NCBI RefSeq assembly: GCF_900603025.1
Contig: NZ_LR026975.1
Span: 1,860,001-1,924,000 of the forward strand
DNA: 64,000 bases
Direction: 5' to 3'
Source: Mycolicibacterium hassiacum DSM 44199
GTDB lineage: Bacteria; Actinomycetota; Actinomycetes; Mycobacteriales; Mycobacteriaceae
Shown in pieces: positions 33,707 through 42,287 of this stretch (position 1 is the stretch's first letter; every line of letters begins with the position of its first letter). A program made the translations under genes and the position numbers. The notes under the pieces are model-generated. The model was not told the origin of the DNA. It was given only the letters and a program-made list of their open reading frames with translations, and searched no databases.

Positions 33707-34807
33707 TCACAGGTCGAGCGTCAGGTGGGCGCCGGCGGCCCGCGAGACGCAGATCAGCATGTGGTCCTCGCGTTCCGGGTCGGTGAGCAGGGTGTCGCGG
33801 TGGTCGACCGCACCGCTGAGCACCCGGGTGCGGCAGCTGCCGCAGAACCCCTGACGGCAGGAGTACGGGGCGGCGACACCGCTGCGGTTCAGCGCCGCGA
33901 GCAGGGTTTCGTCCGCGCCGACGTCGATCCGCCGGCCGGTCGAGGCCACCGTGACCGAGAAGGGCCGACCGTCGACGACGGGCGGGGCGGCGAACCGCTC
34001 GAAATGCAGCTCGACGTCGTCGCGTCCGGCCAGCCGGGTGCGAATGGCGGTGAGCAGGGCGGCCGGACCGCAGGCGTAGACCGCGGTGCCCGGCGGACAG
34101 GGCCCCAGCAACTCCTCGGCGCCGGGCAGGCCGCCGGCGTCATCGGTGCGGACGTGCACCCGGTCGCCGAACCGTTCCAGCTCGTCCAGGAACGGCAGGC
34201 TCGCGCGGCTGCGGCCGGTGTAGATCAACGACCAGTCGACGCCGAGCCGGTCGGCCAGCCGCACCATGGGCAGGATCGGGGTGATGCCGATGCCGCCGGC
34301 GATGAAGCGCAGCCGCTCGGCGGGCGAACCGTAGCCGGGCACGGTCAGCGGGAACGCGTTGCGCGGCCCGAGGGTGGTGACCGTGGCGCCGACCGGGAGC
34401 GCATCGTGCACCTCGACGGACCCGCCGCCGCCGTCCGGGATCCGCCGCACCGCGATGCGGTACGTGTCGGCGTCCGGATCGCCGCACAGCGAGTACTGCC
34501 GCACCCGGCCGCTGGGCAGCCGCACGTCGATGTGGGCGCCGGGATGCCAGCCCGGCAGCGGCCGGCCGTCGGCGGCGGCCAGCGTCAACGCGACGACATC
34601 CTCGTCGCGGGCCACGAGGCGGCGCTCGGTGACGTGCAGGGTGCGGGAGCGGTCCCGCGGCGCGGGCGGGGTGGCGCGGCGCAGCGCCGCGGCGGTGACG
34701 TCCATGCCGGTGATGACCACGGTGGCCAGACCGAGCATCAGGTCGCGGCGCCAGCGGCGCAGCGGATGCTTCGGCAGCTGCCGCAGCTGCTCACGCAGGA
34801 CGTTCAC
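33707..34807 (-). CDS. ferredoxin reductase of the phthalate/vanillate oxygenase type
   Basis: 366 aa from GTG at 34807, overlapping the upstream stop by 4 bp (GTGA). Domain order FAD/FMN - NAD - 2Fe-2S: RQYSLCG at 103-109, nucleotide loop GGIGITPILPM, and a plant-type cluster with Cys317, 322, 325 and 353 (CRQGFCGSCRTRV ... LICV). Moves electrons from NADH to an oxygenase. The translationally coupled partner is a ferritin-like protein, the probable electron acceptor. N-terminal helix (about 20-40) is hydrophobic and may touch the membrane. Confidence 0.92.
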   Translation of the reverse strand: MNVLREQLRQLPKHPLRRWRRDLMLGLATVVITGMDVTAAALRRATPPAPRDRSRTLHVTERRLVARDEDVVALTLAAADGRPLPGWHPGAHIDVRLPSGRVRQYSLCGDPDADTYRIAVRRIPDGGGGSVEVHDALPVGATVTTLGPRNAFPLTVPGYGSPAERLRFIAGGIGITPILPMVRLADRLGVDWSLIYTGRSRASLPFLDELERFGDRVHVRTDDAGGLPGAEELLGPCPPGTAVYACGPAALLTAIRTRLAGRDDVELHFERFAAPPVVDGRPFSVTVASTGRRIDVGADETLLAALNRSGVAAPYSCRQGFCGSCRTRVLSGAVDHRDTLLTDPEREDHMLICVSRAAGAHLTLDL

Positions 34808-35742
34808 AGGTGCGCGGCGCGGGCGGCCGGGGAGGTGGCCAGGTAGGCCACCGCCTGCGCGGTGGAGCCCATCTCCTCCGGGGAGAAGCCGGGCCGGAAG
34901 TACGACAGCGTGGCGGTGCCGAACACGGTGCGGAACTTCGGCAGCAGCCCCAGCCGGGAGTCGCGCATCCGCAACACCTGCATCCGCCACCAGCTCATGT
35001 CGATGCGGGGATCCTTCCTCAGCAGGAACCAGGTGCCGCGCTGGAAGAACATGTAGATCGCGGTCGCGGCGACCGACATCGCCCGGATCCGGTGCAGGTA
35101 GCTGTCATGGAAGTAGCGGGCGACGTCGTAGGCCACGCTGCGGTGCTCGACCTCCTCGCTGCCGTGCCAGCGGAACAGGTCGACCATCGTCGGATCGGCG
35201 CCGAAGTCGTCCCAGCGGGAGTTGAGCGCGAAATCGCCCAGCACGGCGGTGTAGTGCTCGATCGCGGCGATCATCCACAGCCGCTCGCGCAGGTTGCTCA
35301 GCCGCCGCTGCGGGTCGGTCGAGGTGGTGGGCGCGAGCACCTGCTCGAACACGTAGTCGACGAGTTCGAGGATCGGCGTCGGATCCACCCCGTTGACGAT
35401 GAGGAAGTCGCGCACCACCTGCTCGTGCGCGGTCGCGTGGGTGGACTCCTGCCCGATGAACCCGCGGATGTCCTCGGCCAACCGGGCATCGTGCACCAGC
35501 GGCAGCGCCTCGTTGAGGGTCTGCACGAACCAGCGCTCCCCGGCGGGCAGCACCAGGTTGAACAGGTTGATCATGGTGGAGGCCACCGGGTGGCCCGGTA
35601 TCCACTCCAGCGGGATGCCGGTCAGGTCGAATTGCACCTTGCGGGCCTGGATCTGCACCGGGCCCGGATCGACCTCGCGGGCGAAGCGGCGTGGTCGCAG
35701 CACGTCCCGCCGATCCGACACCCCAGCCGACGACCCTGTCAT
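34804..35742 (-). CDS. PF10118-type protein with ferritin-like diiron ligands
   Basis: 312 aa from ATG at 35742 with GAGGAGTTGCC upstream. Family databases call it a metal-dependent hydrolase. By eye the ligands repeat as E69...E99xxH102 and E162...E197xxH200, i.e. E-x30-ExxH and E-x35-ExxH, the ferritin-like diiron pattern. Its coupled partner is a 2Fe-2S flavin reductase, which a hydrolase would not need, so an O2-activating monooxygenase or desaturase is more likely. An 18-bp imperfect palindrome lies 38 bp upstream. Substrate unknown. Confidence 0.85.
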   Translation of the reverse strand: MTGSSAGVSDRRDVLRPRRFAREVDPGPVQIQARKVQFDLTGIPLEWIPGHPVASTMINLFNLVLPAGERWFVQTLNEALPLVHDARLAEDIRGFIGQESTHATAHEQVVRDFLIVNGVDPTPILELVDYVFEQVLAPTTSTDPQRRLSNLRERLWMIAAIEHYTAVLGDFALNSRWDDFGADPTMVDLFRWHGSEEVEHRSVAYDVARYFHDSYLHRIRAMSVAATAIYMFFQRGTWFLLRKDPRIDMSWWRMQVLRMRDSRLGLLPKFRTVFGTATLSYFRPGFSPEEMGSTAQAVAYLATSPAARAAHL

Positions 35743-35779
35743 GGCAACTCCTCGTGACGAAGGTGGCGCGTCGCCGAGT

Positions 35780-35797
35780 ATACGGTACCGCCGGTAT
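35780..35797. promoter_or_regulatory. candidate operator upstream of the diiron gene
   Basis: ATACGGTACCGCCGGTAT, an imperfect inverted repeat (ATAC-G ... C-GTAT, arms at 35780-35783 and 35794-35797), 38 bp before the start. No adjacent regulator gene. Confidence 0.45.
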
Positions 35798-35833
35798 CGC
35801 CTGTGTCGGCGTGCCGCGGCCAGGGAACGCGGA

Positions 35834-36244
35834 TCAGGCCGGAGGCGGCGCGGCCGGGCCCGGGGCACCCTGGATCGGCACCACCGGCGTGGGGGTGACG
35901 GTGGTGATCCCGTTGGCGCCCACCCGCGGGCCGCCGGACGGGCGCATCGCCTCGAGCATGTCGGCCGCCTTCTGGCTGCAGTCGAGCATCAGCAGGATGC
36001 GCCCCTCGGAGGTGATCTTCTGCTTGTCCACCAGGCACTCCGACTGTGGCAGCACACTGCCGAACGATCCGCCGAAGTAGGCCTTGTAGCCCTGGGCCTT
36101 GAGGATCTGCAGGGCCTTGGCGTACGGCTCACCGACCACGTTGAGGTAATTGGAGTGGGGCTCCGGCATCGCCACGCCCGCGCCGATCAGGGCGGCCGAT
36201 CCGGCGGCCACCAACGCGCCGCTGACCACAACGAGCTTCTTCAC
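35834..36244 (-). CDS. small exported mycobacterial protein
   Basis: 136 aa from GTG at 36244 with GAGGAGAGATCC. Hydrophobic N-terminus KKLVVVSGALVAAGSAALIG, then PHSNYLNVVGEPYAKALQIL and QGYKAYFGGSFGSVLPQSE, reminiscent of the 31310-31624 protein domain, and a Pro/Ala-rich tail. Two Cys (SECLVD, LDCSQK) may pair. Unknown function. Confidence 0.8.
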   Translation of the reverse strand: MKKLVVVSGALVAAGSAALIGAGVAMPEPHSNYLNVVGEPYAKALQILKAQGYKAYFGGSFGSVLPQSECLVDKQKITSEGRILLMLDCSQKAADMLEAMRPSGGPRVGANGITTVTPTPVVPIQGAPGPAAPPPA

Positions 36245-36350
36245 GGATCTCTCCTCTTTCGTGCGCGCTGCGAACATATCGCAGCGCTGCCTATTGCGAA
36301 ACCGGAGCGAAGGGCCCCAGCGTTACAGCGACCGTGTTGCCGCGACGGTG

Positions 36351-38513
36351 TCAGGCCGTTCCGGCGGCGCCGCGGGTGTGCCCGACACCGGCCGCCATGA
36401 TCCCGGCCAGCGTCGCCGCCCGCGGGTCGTCGAACACGTCCTCGAGCAGCAGCCGGGCGCCGTCCGGGCCGCGCAGCGGCACCCGCCAGTTCGGGTACTC
36501 GTCGGTGGTGCCCGGCTGGTTCTGGGTGTTGACGTCGCCGACCGCGTCGGCCAGCGACAACGCCAGCAGCCGGGACGGGGAGCGGACCAGATAACGGTGC
36601 AGCGCGCGAACCAACTCGTCGGTGTCGGCCCCGTCCGGGTCGCCGGACAGCACTCCGGCCCGGCGCAGCTCGTCGAACCAGGCGCGCTGCTGGCGGCGAT
36701 CGGCGGCCAGCTCCTCGTCGACCGCGCGGGTCAGCAGCCCCAGCCGGTCCCGCAGCCGCACGTGCGCACCGGCCAGATAGCCCGGCGTGGGCGGCAGATC
36801 GTGGGTGGTGACCGCCGACAGGCAGAACTCCCGCCAGTGTTCGGCCGGCAGCGGGCGGGGGGTGCCCGAGCCGTCGGCACGGTCGAACTCGAACCACAGG
36901 ATCGAGGTGCCCAACACCTGCCGCTCGGCGAGGTAGTCGCGCACCCACGGTTCGACGGTGCCCAGATCCTCGCCGATGACCACCGCCCCGGCGCGGTGCG
37001 CCTCGAGCGCGACGATCCCGATCAGCGCCTCGTGGTCGTAGCGCACGTAGGTGCCCTCGGTGGGCGCCGCGCCGGGCGGGATCCACCACAGCCGGAACAG
37101 CCCGATGATGTGGTCGATGCGCACCCCGCCGGCGTGCCGCAGCAGCCCGCCGACCAGTGCGCGGAACGGTTCGTAGGCGCGTTCGGCGAGCCGGTCGGGC
37201 CGCCACGGCGGCTGCGACCAGTCCTGGCCGAGCTGGTTGAATTCGTCCGGCGGGGCGCCCGCGCTGACCCCGGCGGCCAGCACGTCCTGCAGCGCCCAGG
37301 CGTCCGCGCCGCCCGGGTCGACCCCGACCGCCAGGTCATGGATGACACCCACGGTCATGCCGACCGTGCAGGCGGTGGTCTGCGCGGCGGCCAACTGGTC
37401 GTCGGCCTGCCACTGCAGCCAGCGGTGGAAGTCGACTCGCTCGGCGTGGCTGGCGGCGTACCCGGCCACCGCGGGGCTGTCCGGATGTCGCAGGTCGACG
37501 GGCCAGCGGCGCCAGTCTCCGCCGAACTCCTCGGCCAGCGCGCACCAGGTGGCGAAGTCGTCGAGGGCGCGGCCGTGCCGTCGCCGGAACGCCTGGTACG
37601 CCAGCTCGCGCCCGGCAGAGCGCGGCACCCGGTACACCTCTTCCAGGGCGGCCCGCTTGACCTGCCACACCGCATCGCGGTCGATGAGCTCGGCCGCCAC
37701 CGCGCGCCGGTGCAGCCGGGCGCGGGCCTTGCGCAGCCGACCGCGGCCGCGCAGACAGGCGAACTCGGGAATGGCCTCCACCCGCAGATAGATCGGGTTG
37801 ACGAAGCGCCGCGAGGTGGGCAGGTACGGCGACGGTTCCATCGGTGTGGACGGCGCCGCCGCGTGCAGCGGGTTGACCAGGATGAAACCGGCACCGTGGC
37901 GCACCGACGACCACACCGCCAGGTCGGTCAGGTCGGTGAGATCGCCGATGCCCCAGGACCGTTCGGAGGCGACGCTGTACAGCTGCACGGCCGGTCCCCA
38001 ACACCGCGCCGGCGGGGTGAGCGTGGCGGGGGAGACGATCACCAGCGTCTCCGCGGGCTCGGCATCCGGCGACGAGGTCAGCCGCAGCCGGTGGTAGCCG
38101 GCCGGCAGGTCGGCGGGCAGCTCGAAACTGGCCTCGCCGACCAGCCGGTCCCCGAGCGAGAACGGCGGGGTGTTGTTCTCCAGCTGCCGCAGCCCGGTGC
38201 GCACCGTCCCGTCCTCGAGCAGCAACGTGAGCTCCGCCGGAGCGCCGTGGGTGACGTGCACCCAGAACGTCGTCGTGGCACCCGCACGGGCCACGACGAC
38301 CGGCGGCAGCGCACCCGACCAATAGCGACGGTCGCAGTCGGCCAACGCCTTTCGCCGATCGTCGTCGGTTCGCGCCGACACGCCGAACGCGTCGAGCACG
38401 GCCACGATCGTGGCTTCGGCCACCGTGCGGCGGCTGCCGGTCCAGTCCTCGTACTCGGTGGCCACCCCGAAGCGGTCGGCCAGCTCGACCAACGTCGCGG
38501 GCAGATCGGTCAT
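36351..38513 (-). CDS. malQ: 4-alpha-glucanotransferase (amylomaltase)
   Basis: 720 aa, the GH77 family enzyme that transfers maltodextrin segments in glycogen and trehalose metabolism. An N-terminal mycobacterial-type domain of about 190 residues precedes the barrel. GH77 motifs: RSWGIGDLTDL near 195, VRIDHIIGLFRLWWIPPG holding the Asp nucleophile, ALIGIVALEAH, VVIGEDLGTV (acid/base Glu) and SAVTTHDLPPTPGY with the third Asp. Homologous to Rv1781c. Divergent from the MFS gene across about 150 bp. Confidence 0.95.
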   Translation of the reverse strand: MTDLPATLVELADRFGVATEYEDWTGSRRTVAEATIVAVLDAFGVSARTDDDRRKALADCDRRYWSGALPPVVVARAGATTTFWVHVTHGAPAELTLLLEDGTVRTGLRQLENNTPPFSLGDRLVGEASFELPADLPAGYHRLRLTSSPDAEPAETLVIVSPATLTPPARCWGPAVQLYSVASERSWGIGDLTDLTDLAVWSSVRHGAGFILVNPLHAAAPSTPMEPSPYLPTSRRFVNPIYLRVEAIPEFACLRGRGRLRKARARLHRRAVAAELIDRDAVWQVKRAALEEVYRVPRSAGRELAYQAFRRRHGRALDDFATWCALAEEFGGDWRRWPVDLRHPDSPAVAGYAASHAERVDFHRWLQWQADDQLAAAQTTACTVGMTVGVIHDLAVGVDPGGADAWALQDVLAAGVSAGAPPDEFNQLGQDWSQPPWRPDRLAERAYEPFRALVGGLLRHAGGVRIDHIIGLFRLWWIPPGAAPTEGTYVRYDHEALIGIVALEAHRAGAVVIGEDLGTVEPWVRDYLAERQVLGTSILWFEFDRADGSGTPRPLPAEHWREFCLSAVTTHDLPPTPGYLAGAHVRLRDRLGLLTRAVDEELAADRRQQRAWFDELRRAGVLSGDPDGADTDELVRALHRYLVRSPSRLLALSLADAVGDVNTQNQPGTTDEYPNWRVPLRGPDGARLLLEDVFDDPRAATLAGIMAAGVGHTRGAAGTA

Positions 38514-38649
38514 CGCGATCCGGCGGCGACGCGCAGCGGGCCTGACATCGGGGCTCCTTCACAGTCGGGGGCGATCTCGGCGGGCGTACCCGTTGCGGGC
38601 GAACATAACCGCCCCGCCGCGGCCCCGCCACACGGAAGAGCTGCACCGG

Positions 38650-38655
38650 TAGGGT
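38650..38655 (+). promoter_or_regulatory. -10 box (TAGGGT), leaderless MFS gene
   Basis: TAGGGT ends 7 nt before the ATG at 38663. Confidence 0.65.
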
Positions 38656-38662
38656 CGCGGCC

Positions 38663-39859
38663 ATGGCGGGGCCGCGGGAGTCGGACACGGCGCGTGACCG
38701 CCGTGCCCGCCTCGCGGTGGCGGCGCTGTTCCTCACCAACGGCGCGCTGTTCGCGAACCTGCTGCCGCGCTATCCGGAGATCAAGGCGGATCTGCAGCTG
38801 TCGAACGCGGAGTTCGGGATGGCGGTGGCGGCGTTCCCGGCGGGTGCCCTGACCGCCGGGCTGGCCGCCGCGACGCTGATCCGGCGCTACCGCTCGGCCC
38901 GGGTCGCGGTCGGGGGCACGCTGGGCATCGCGGTGTTCGTGGTGCTCGCCGGGGTGGCCCGTACCCCGCTGCTGTTGGCGTCGGCGCTGTTCGTCGCCGG
39001 CGCCTGCGATGCGATCACCGATGTGGCGCAGAACGCCCACGGGCTGCGGGTGCAGCGCCGCTACGGGCGGTCGATCATCAACTCGTTCCACGCGGTGTGG
39101 TCGGCCGGTGCGATCCTCGGCGGGTTGACGGGTGCCGCCGCGATCGCTCTCGGGCTGTCCCGGTGGGCGCACCTGAGCATCGCCGCCGCGGTGTTCGGCG
39201 GACTGGTGCTGCTGACCGGGCCGCTGTTGCTGCCCGGGGCCGACCACGACACCCATCCGGCGGCGCGCACCGGCGACGGCGGATCGGCCGGTGCCGCGGT
39301 GTATCTGACGCTGCTGGCGCTGGTGCTCATCGCGGTCGCGGACGCCACCGTCGAGGACGCCGGATCCACTTGGGCGACACTGTATCTGCGCGACAGTCTG
39401 GGTGTGCCGGGCCCGCTGGCGGCGTCCGGTCTGGTCGCGTTCGCCGCGGCGATGTTCATCGGCCGGGTGTTCGGCGACCGGCTGGTCGACCGGTTCGGGG
39501 AGCAGGCGGTGGCGCGCGCCGGCGGATTTCTCACCGCGGCCGGCATGGGCGCGGCGCTCGGGTGGCCGACGGTGCCCGGCACGGTGGCGGGATTCGCCGC
39601 GGCCGGGTTCGGGGTGGCCACGCTGATCCCGGCCGCGATGCACCGGGCCGATCAGCTGCCGGGCCTGCGCCCGGGAACCGGGCTGACGGTGCTGACCTGG
39701 TTGATGCGCATCGGGTTCGTCGGCGCACCGGTGCTGGTCGGGGTCATCGCCGACGCGGCCGGCCTGCGGGCCGGGCTGCTCACCGTGGTCGCCTCGGGCC
39801 TGGCGGTGACGCTGCTGGCCGATGCGCTCAGTGCCCGACCCCGGCCAGCTCGATCATGA
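38663..39859 (+). CDS. MFS transporter
   Basis: 398 aa, about 12 hydrophobic segments in two halves of six, with the loop motif GNTLG-like VAVGGTLGIAVFVVLAGVAR in the first half and GRVFGDRLVDRFGEQ (motif A-like) in the second. Closest in style to the FucP/YbjJ-type sugar or drug permeases; substrate unknown. The 3' end overlaps the convergent SMR gene by 32 bp. Confidence 0.88.
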   Translation: MAGPRESDTARDRRARLAVAALFLTNGALFANLLPRYPEIKADLQLSNAEFGMAVAAFPAGALTAGLAAATLIRRYRSARVAVGGTLGIAVFVVLAGVARTPLLLASALFVAGACDAITDVAQNAHGLRVQRRYGRSIINSFHAVWSAGAILGGLTGAAAIALGLSRWAHLSIAAAVFGGLVLLTGPLLLPGADHDTHPAARTGDGGSAGAAVYLTLLALVLIAVADATVEDAGSTWATLYLRDSLGVPGPLAASGLVAFAAAMFIGRVFGDRLVDRFGEQAVARAGGFLTAAGMGAALGWPTVPGTVAGFAAAGFGVATLIPAAMHRADQLPGLRPGTGLTVLTWLMRIGFVGAPVLVGVIADAAGLRAGLLTVVASGLAVTLLADALSARPRPARS

Positions 39860-40154
39860 GCACCCCGCCGACGATCAGCGCGATGCCGGCCGCCATCACC
39901 CAGGTGAGCGGCTCCCGAAAGATCACCCGGGCGATGACCGCCACCAGCGCCACCCCGCAGGCCGTCCACACCCCGTAGGCGACACCGACCGGCATCCCGA
40001 GCGCCAGCGTCAACCACAGCAGATAGAACGAGATCGCGTAGCCGGCGACCACGGGCACGATCCAGGCCTTGCGGCGGAATCCCTCCGAGGCCCGCAGCGA
40101 CAGCGTCGCGAGAACCTCGACCACGATGGCACCCGCCAGCGTCAGCCACATCAT
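39828..40154 (-). CDS. SMR-family efflux subunit A
   Basis: 108 aa, four TM helices. The TM1 Glu of SMR proteins is in AIVVEVLATLSLRASEGF. Starts ATGATG, the first ATG overlapping the stop of the other SMR gene by 4 bp, so the two are made together as an EbrAB/YkkCD-like heterodimer that expels cationic drugs or metabolites with protons. Confidence 0.92.
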   Translation of the reverse strand: MMWLTLAGAIVVEVLATLSLRASEGFRRKAWIVPVVAGYAISFYLLWLTLALGMPVGVAYGVWTACGVALVAVIARVIFREPLTWVMAAGIALIVGGVLMIELAGVGH

Positions 40155-40489
40155 CGCTCGGCCACCGCCGCGCGTTGCGACCCGAACTCGACGAGCAGCA
40201 CCCCGGCGATGATCAGCGCCAGACCGCCGACGATCGGCCAGGTGAACGGGTCACCGAAGATCAGCGCGCCGAGCACCGCGGTGCCCGCCGAGCCGAGCGC
40301 ACCCCAGATCCCGTAGGCGACCCCGACCGCCATCCCGGCCCGCAGCACCAGCGTCAACAGCACGAACGCCGCCGGGTAGCCCAGCACCACCAGCGCCAGC
40401 CAGCCCGGATGGTCCTGCGAGGCCCGCAACGACAGGGTGGCCGCGACCTCGATCACGATGGCGGCGGCCAGCAGCATCCACGTTCGCAC
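40151..40489 (-). CDS. SMR-family efflux subunit B
   Basis: 112 aa from GTG at 40489, placed because TACGTT ends 7 nt upstream on the minus strand; a TTG at 40498 is the other choice. Four TM helices with Glu in AIVIEVAATLSLRASQDH, GMAVGVAYGIWGALGSAGTA and a C-terminal RAAVAER tail. First gene of the SMR pair. About half identical to its partner by eye, which is usual for paired SMRs. Confidence 0.9.
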   Translation of the reverse strand: MRTWMLLAAAIVIEVAATLSLRASQDHPGWLALVVLGYPAAFVLLTLVLRAGMAVGVAYGIWGALGSAGTAVLGALIFGDPFTWPIVGGLALIIAGVLLVEFGSQRAAVAER

Positions 40490-40496
40490 GTCAGAC

Positions 40497-40502
40497 AACG
40501 TA
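40497..40502 (-). promoter_or_regulatory. -10 box (TACGTT), leaderless SMR operon
   Basis: TACGTT on the minus strand ends 7 nt before the GTG at 40489. Confidence 0.6.
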
Positions 40503-40598
40503 GGCCACCGGCGGCGCGGACCCGCCCCGAAACCCTGTGGCCCGAAATCTCCGGGGACGAAATCCTCGCTGCTCAGGGGCGGTGACGGGGGTCACGCG

Positions 40599-40604
40599 TA
40601 GCCT
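40599..40604 (+). promoter_or_regulatory. -10 box (TAGCCT), leaderless carboxylesterase gene
   Basis: TAGCCT ends 7 nt before the GTG at 40612. Confidence 0.6.
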
Positions 40605-40611
40605 GAATGCG

Positions 40612-42213
40612 GTGTCGACCGACGACTCGAGGAGTGTCATGACCGACGATCAGCGGGGTCGCCCGATGACCGCCGCCGGACGCGGCACCGACGGCCTTGT
40701 CGTCGAGACCAGCCACGGCCCGGTCCGCGGCAGCGACGACGGTGAGGTGCGGTGCTGGCTGGGGATCCGCTACGCCGCCGCGCCGGTCGGTGAGCTGCGC
40801 TGGCGGGCCCCGCAACCGCCGCAGCCGTGGCGCGAGCCCGCCGACGCCACCCGGGTCGGGCCGGTCTGCCCACAGCCCACCGATCCGCGGATCCCGCTCG
40901 ACCTCGGCGCGCCGCAGGGCGCGGACTGCCTGTCGCTGAACGTGTGGACCTCATCGGACACCGAGCCGGGTGCGGGCAAACCGGTGCTGGTGTGGGTGCA
41001 CGGCGGCGCCTACGTGCTCGGGTCGTCGGCGCAGCCGCTCTACCACGGCGGTGTGCTGGCCCGCAGCGGCGACGCGGTGATCGTCACGCTCAACTACCGG
41101 CTCGGCCCGCTGGGCTTTCTGGACCTGTCCGGATTCGGTGACGGCTTCGAGACCAACCTCGGGCTGCGCGACGTGCTGTTCGCCCTGCAGTGGGTCCGCG
41201 ACAACATCGCCGCATTCGGGGGAGATCCGAACCGGGTCACGCTGTTCGGCGAATCGGCCGGCGGTGGCATCGTCACCACCCTGCTGACCAGCCCGGCCGC
41301 GGCCGGGCTGGTCTCCGCGGCGATCGCGCAGAGCTCGCCGGCCACCTCGATCTACAGCCAGGAGCGCGCACAGCGCGTCGCGGGGACGTTCCTCGACCTG
41401 CTGGGGGTGGGCCGTGACGGGGCGCACCGGCTGCCCGAACTGCCGACGGCGGCCATCCTGGACGCCGCCAAGCGCCTGTTCGACCGGATCCCGCGGCAGA
41501 CCCCGGGCATGCTGGCGTTCGCCCCGATCGTCGACGGCGACGTGGTGCCCGCACACCCGGTCCGGTCGGCGCGGGAGGGCCGCAGTCTGCCGGTGCCGCT
41601 GATCATCGGCACCAACAAGCACGAAGCCGCGCTGTTCCGGCTGCTCAAGTCGCCGCTGATGCCGATCACCCCGCAGGCGCTGCGGGCCATGTTCGAGACC
41701 ATCGCGGCCGAACAGCCCGGGCTGCAGCTGCCCAGCCCGGAGCAGTTGCGCACGGTGTACCAGGGCCGCGGCAAGGTGCCCGGGATGCGGGTGGCCCGCG
41801 ATGTCGGGTTCCGGATGCCGTCGATCTGGTTCGCCGAAGGGCATTCGCAGGTCGCGCCGGTGTATCTGTACCGGTTCGACTTCTGCACCCCGATGCTGCG
41901 GCTGCTGCGGCTCGGCGCCGCGCACGCGACCGAACTGCCGTACGTGTGGGGCAACCTCGTGCAGGGGCCGAAGGATCCGACGTTCCGGCTCGGCGGGCTG
42001 CGGACCGGCAGGGCGGTCTCGGCGCGGATCCGGGCCCGCTGGCTGAGCTTCGCCGCCGACGGGGTGCCGGCCGCGCCGTCGGCGCCGCGCTGGCGGCCCT
42101 ACACCGCCGCCGATCGGGCCACCCTGGTCATCGACGCCGAGGACCACCTGGTGACCGACCTGGACCGCCCCATCCGTGAGGCGTGGGGCGGGGAGGTCCT
42201 CAGCTTCGGGTAG
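40612..42213 (+). CDS. carboxylesterase type B (LipT-like)
   Basis: 533 aa alpha/beta hydrolase of the cholinesterase/carboxylesterase family. Nucleophile elbow LFGESAGGG, oxyanion HGGAYVLGSSAQ, the acidic residue in TNKHEAALF-type loop and His in RLGAAHATELPYVWGN. It starts at GTG 40612 (VSTDDSRSV) by the TAGCCT box; ORF extension to 40537 is not needed. Cytosolic (no signal). Acts on esters of unknown kind. Similar to M. tuberculosis LipT. Confidence 0.9.
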   Translation: MSTDDSRSVMTDDQRGRPMTAAGRGTDGLVVETSHGPVRGSDDGEVRCWLGIRYAAAPVGELRWRAPQPPQPWREPADATRVGPVCPQPTDPRIPLDLGAPQGADCLSLNVWTSSDTEPGAGKPVLVWVHGGAYVLGSSAQPLYHGGVLARSGDAVIVTLNYRLGPLGFLDLSGFGDGFETNLGLRDVLFALQWVRDNIAAFGGDPNRVTLFGESAGGGIVTTLLTSPAAAGLVSAAIAQSSPATSIYSQERAQRVAGTFLDLLGVGRDGAHRLPELPTAAILDAAKRLFDRIPRQTPGMLAFAPIVDGDVVPAHPVRSAREGRSLPVPLIIGTNKHEAALFRLLKSPLMPITPQALRAMFETIAAEQPGLQLPSPEQLRTVYQGRGKVPGMRVARDVGFRMPSIWFAEGHSQVAPVYLYRFDFCTPMLRLLRLGAAHATELPYVWGNLVQGPKDPTFRLGGLRTGRAVSARIRARWLSFAADGVPAAPSAPRWRPYTAADRATLVIDAEDHLVTDLDRPIREAWGGEVLSFG

Positions 42214-42226
42214 CCCGGGCCGGCCG

Positions 42227-42232
42227 TACACT
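42227..42232 (+). promoter_or_regulatory. -10 box (TACACT) of the sterol desaturase gene
   Basis: TACACT 14 bp after the previous stop codon; expected transcript start near 42239, giving a leader of about 48 nt with a short tandem repeat. Confidence 0.55.
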
Positions 42233-42234
42233 GG

Positions 42235-42284
42235 GCCCGACGTTCACCCGGGCGGTGTGGGCCCGACGATCACCCGGAGGTGTG
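42235..42284 (+). repeat. 26-bp tandem repeat in the sterol desaturase leader
   Basis: GCCCGACGTTCACCCGGGCG-GTGTGG then a 25-bp copy GCCCGACGATCACCCGGAG-GTGTGG, with three differences. The second copy holds the GGAGG ribosome site. Confidence 0.75.
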
Positions 42285-42287
42285 GCC

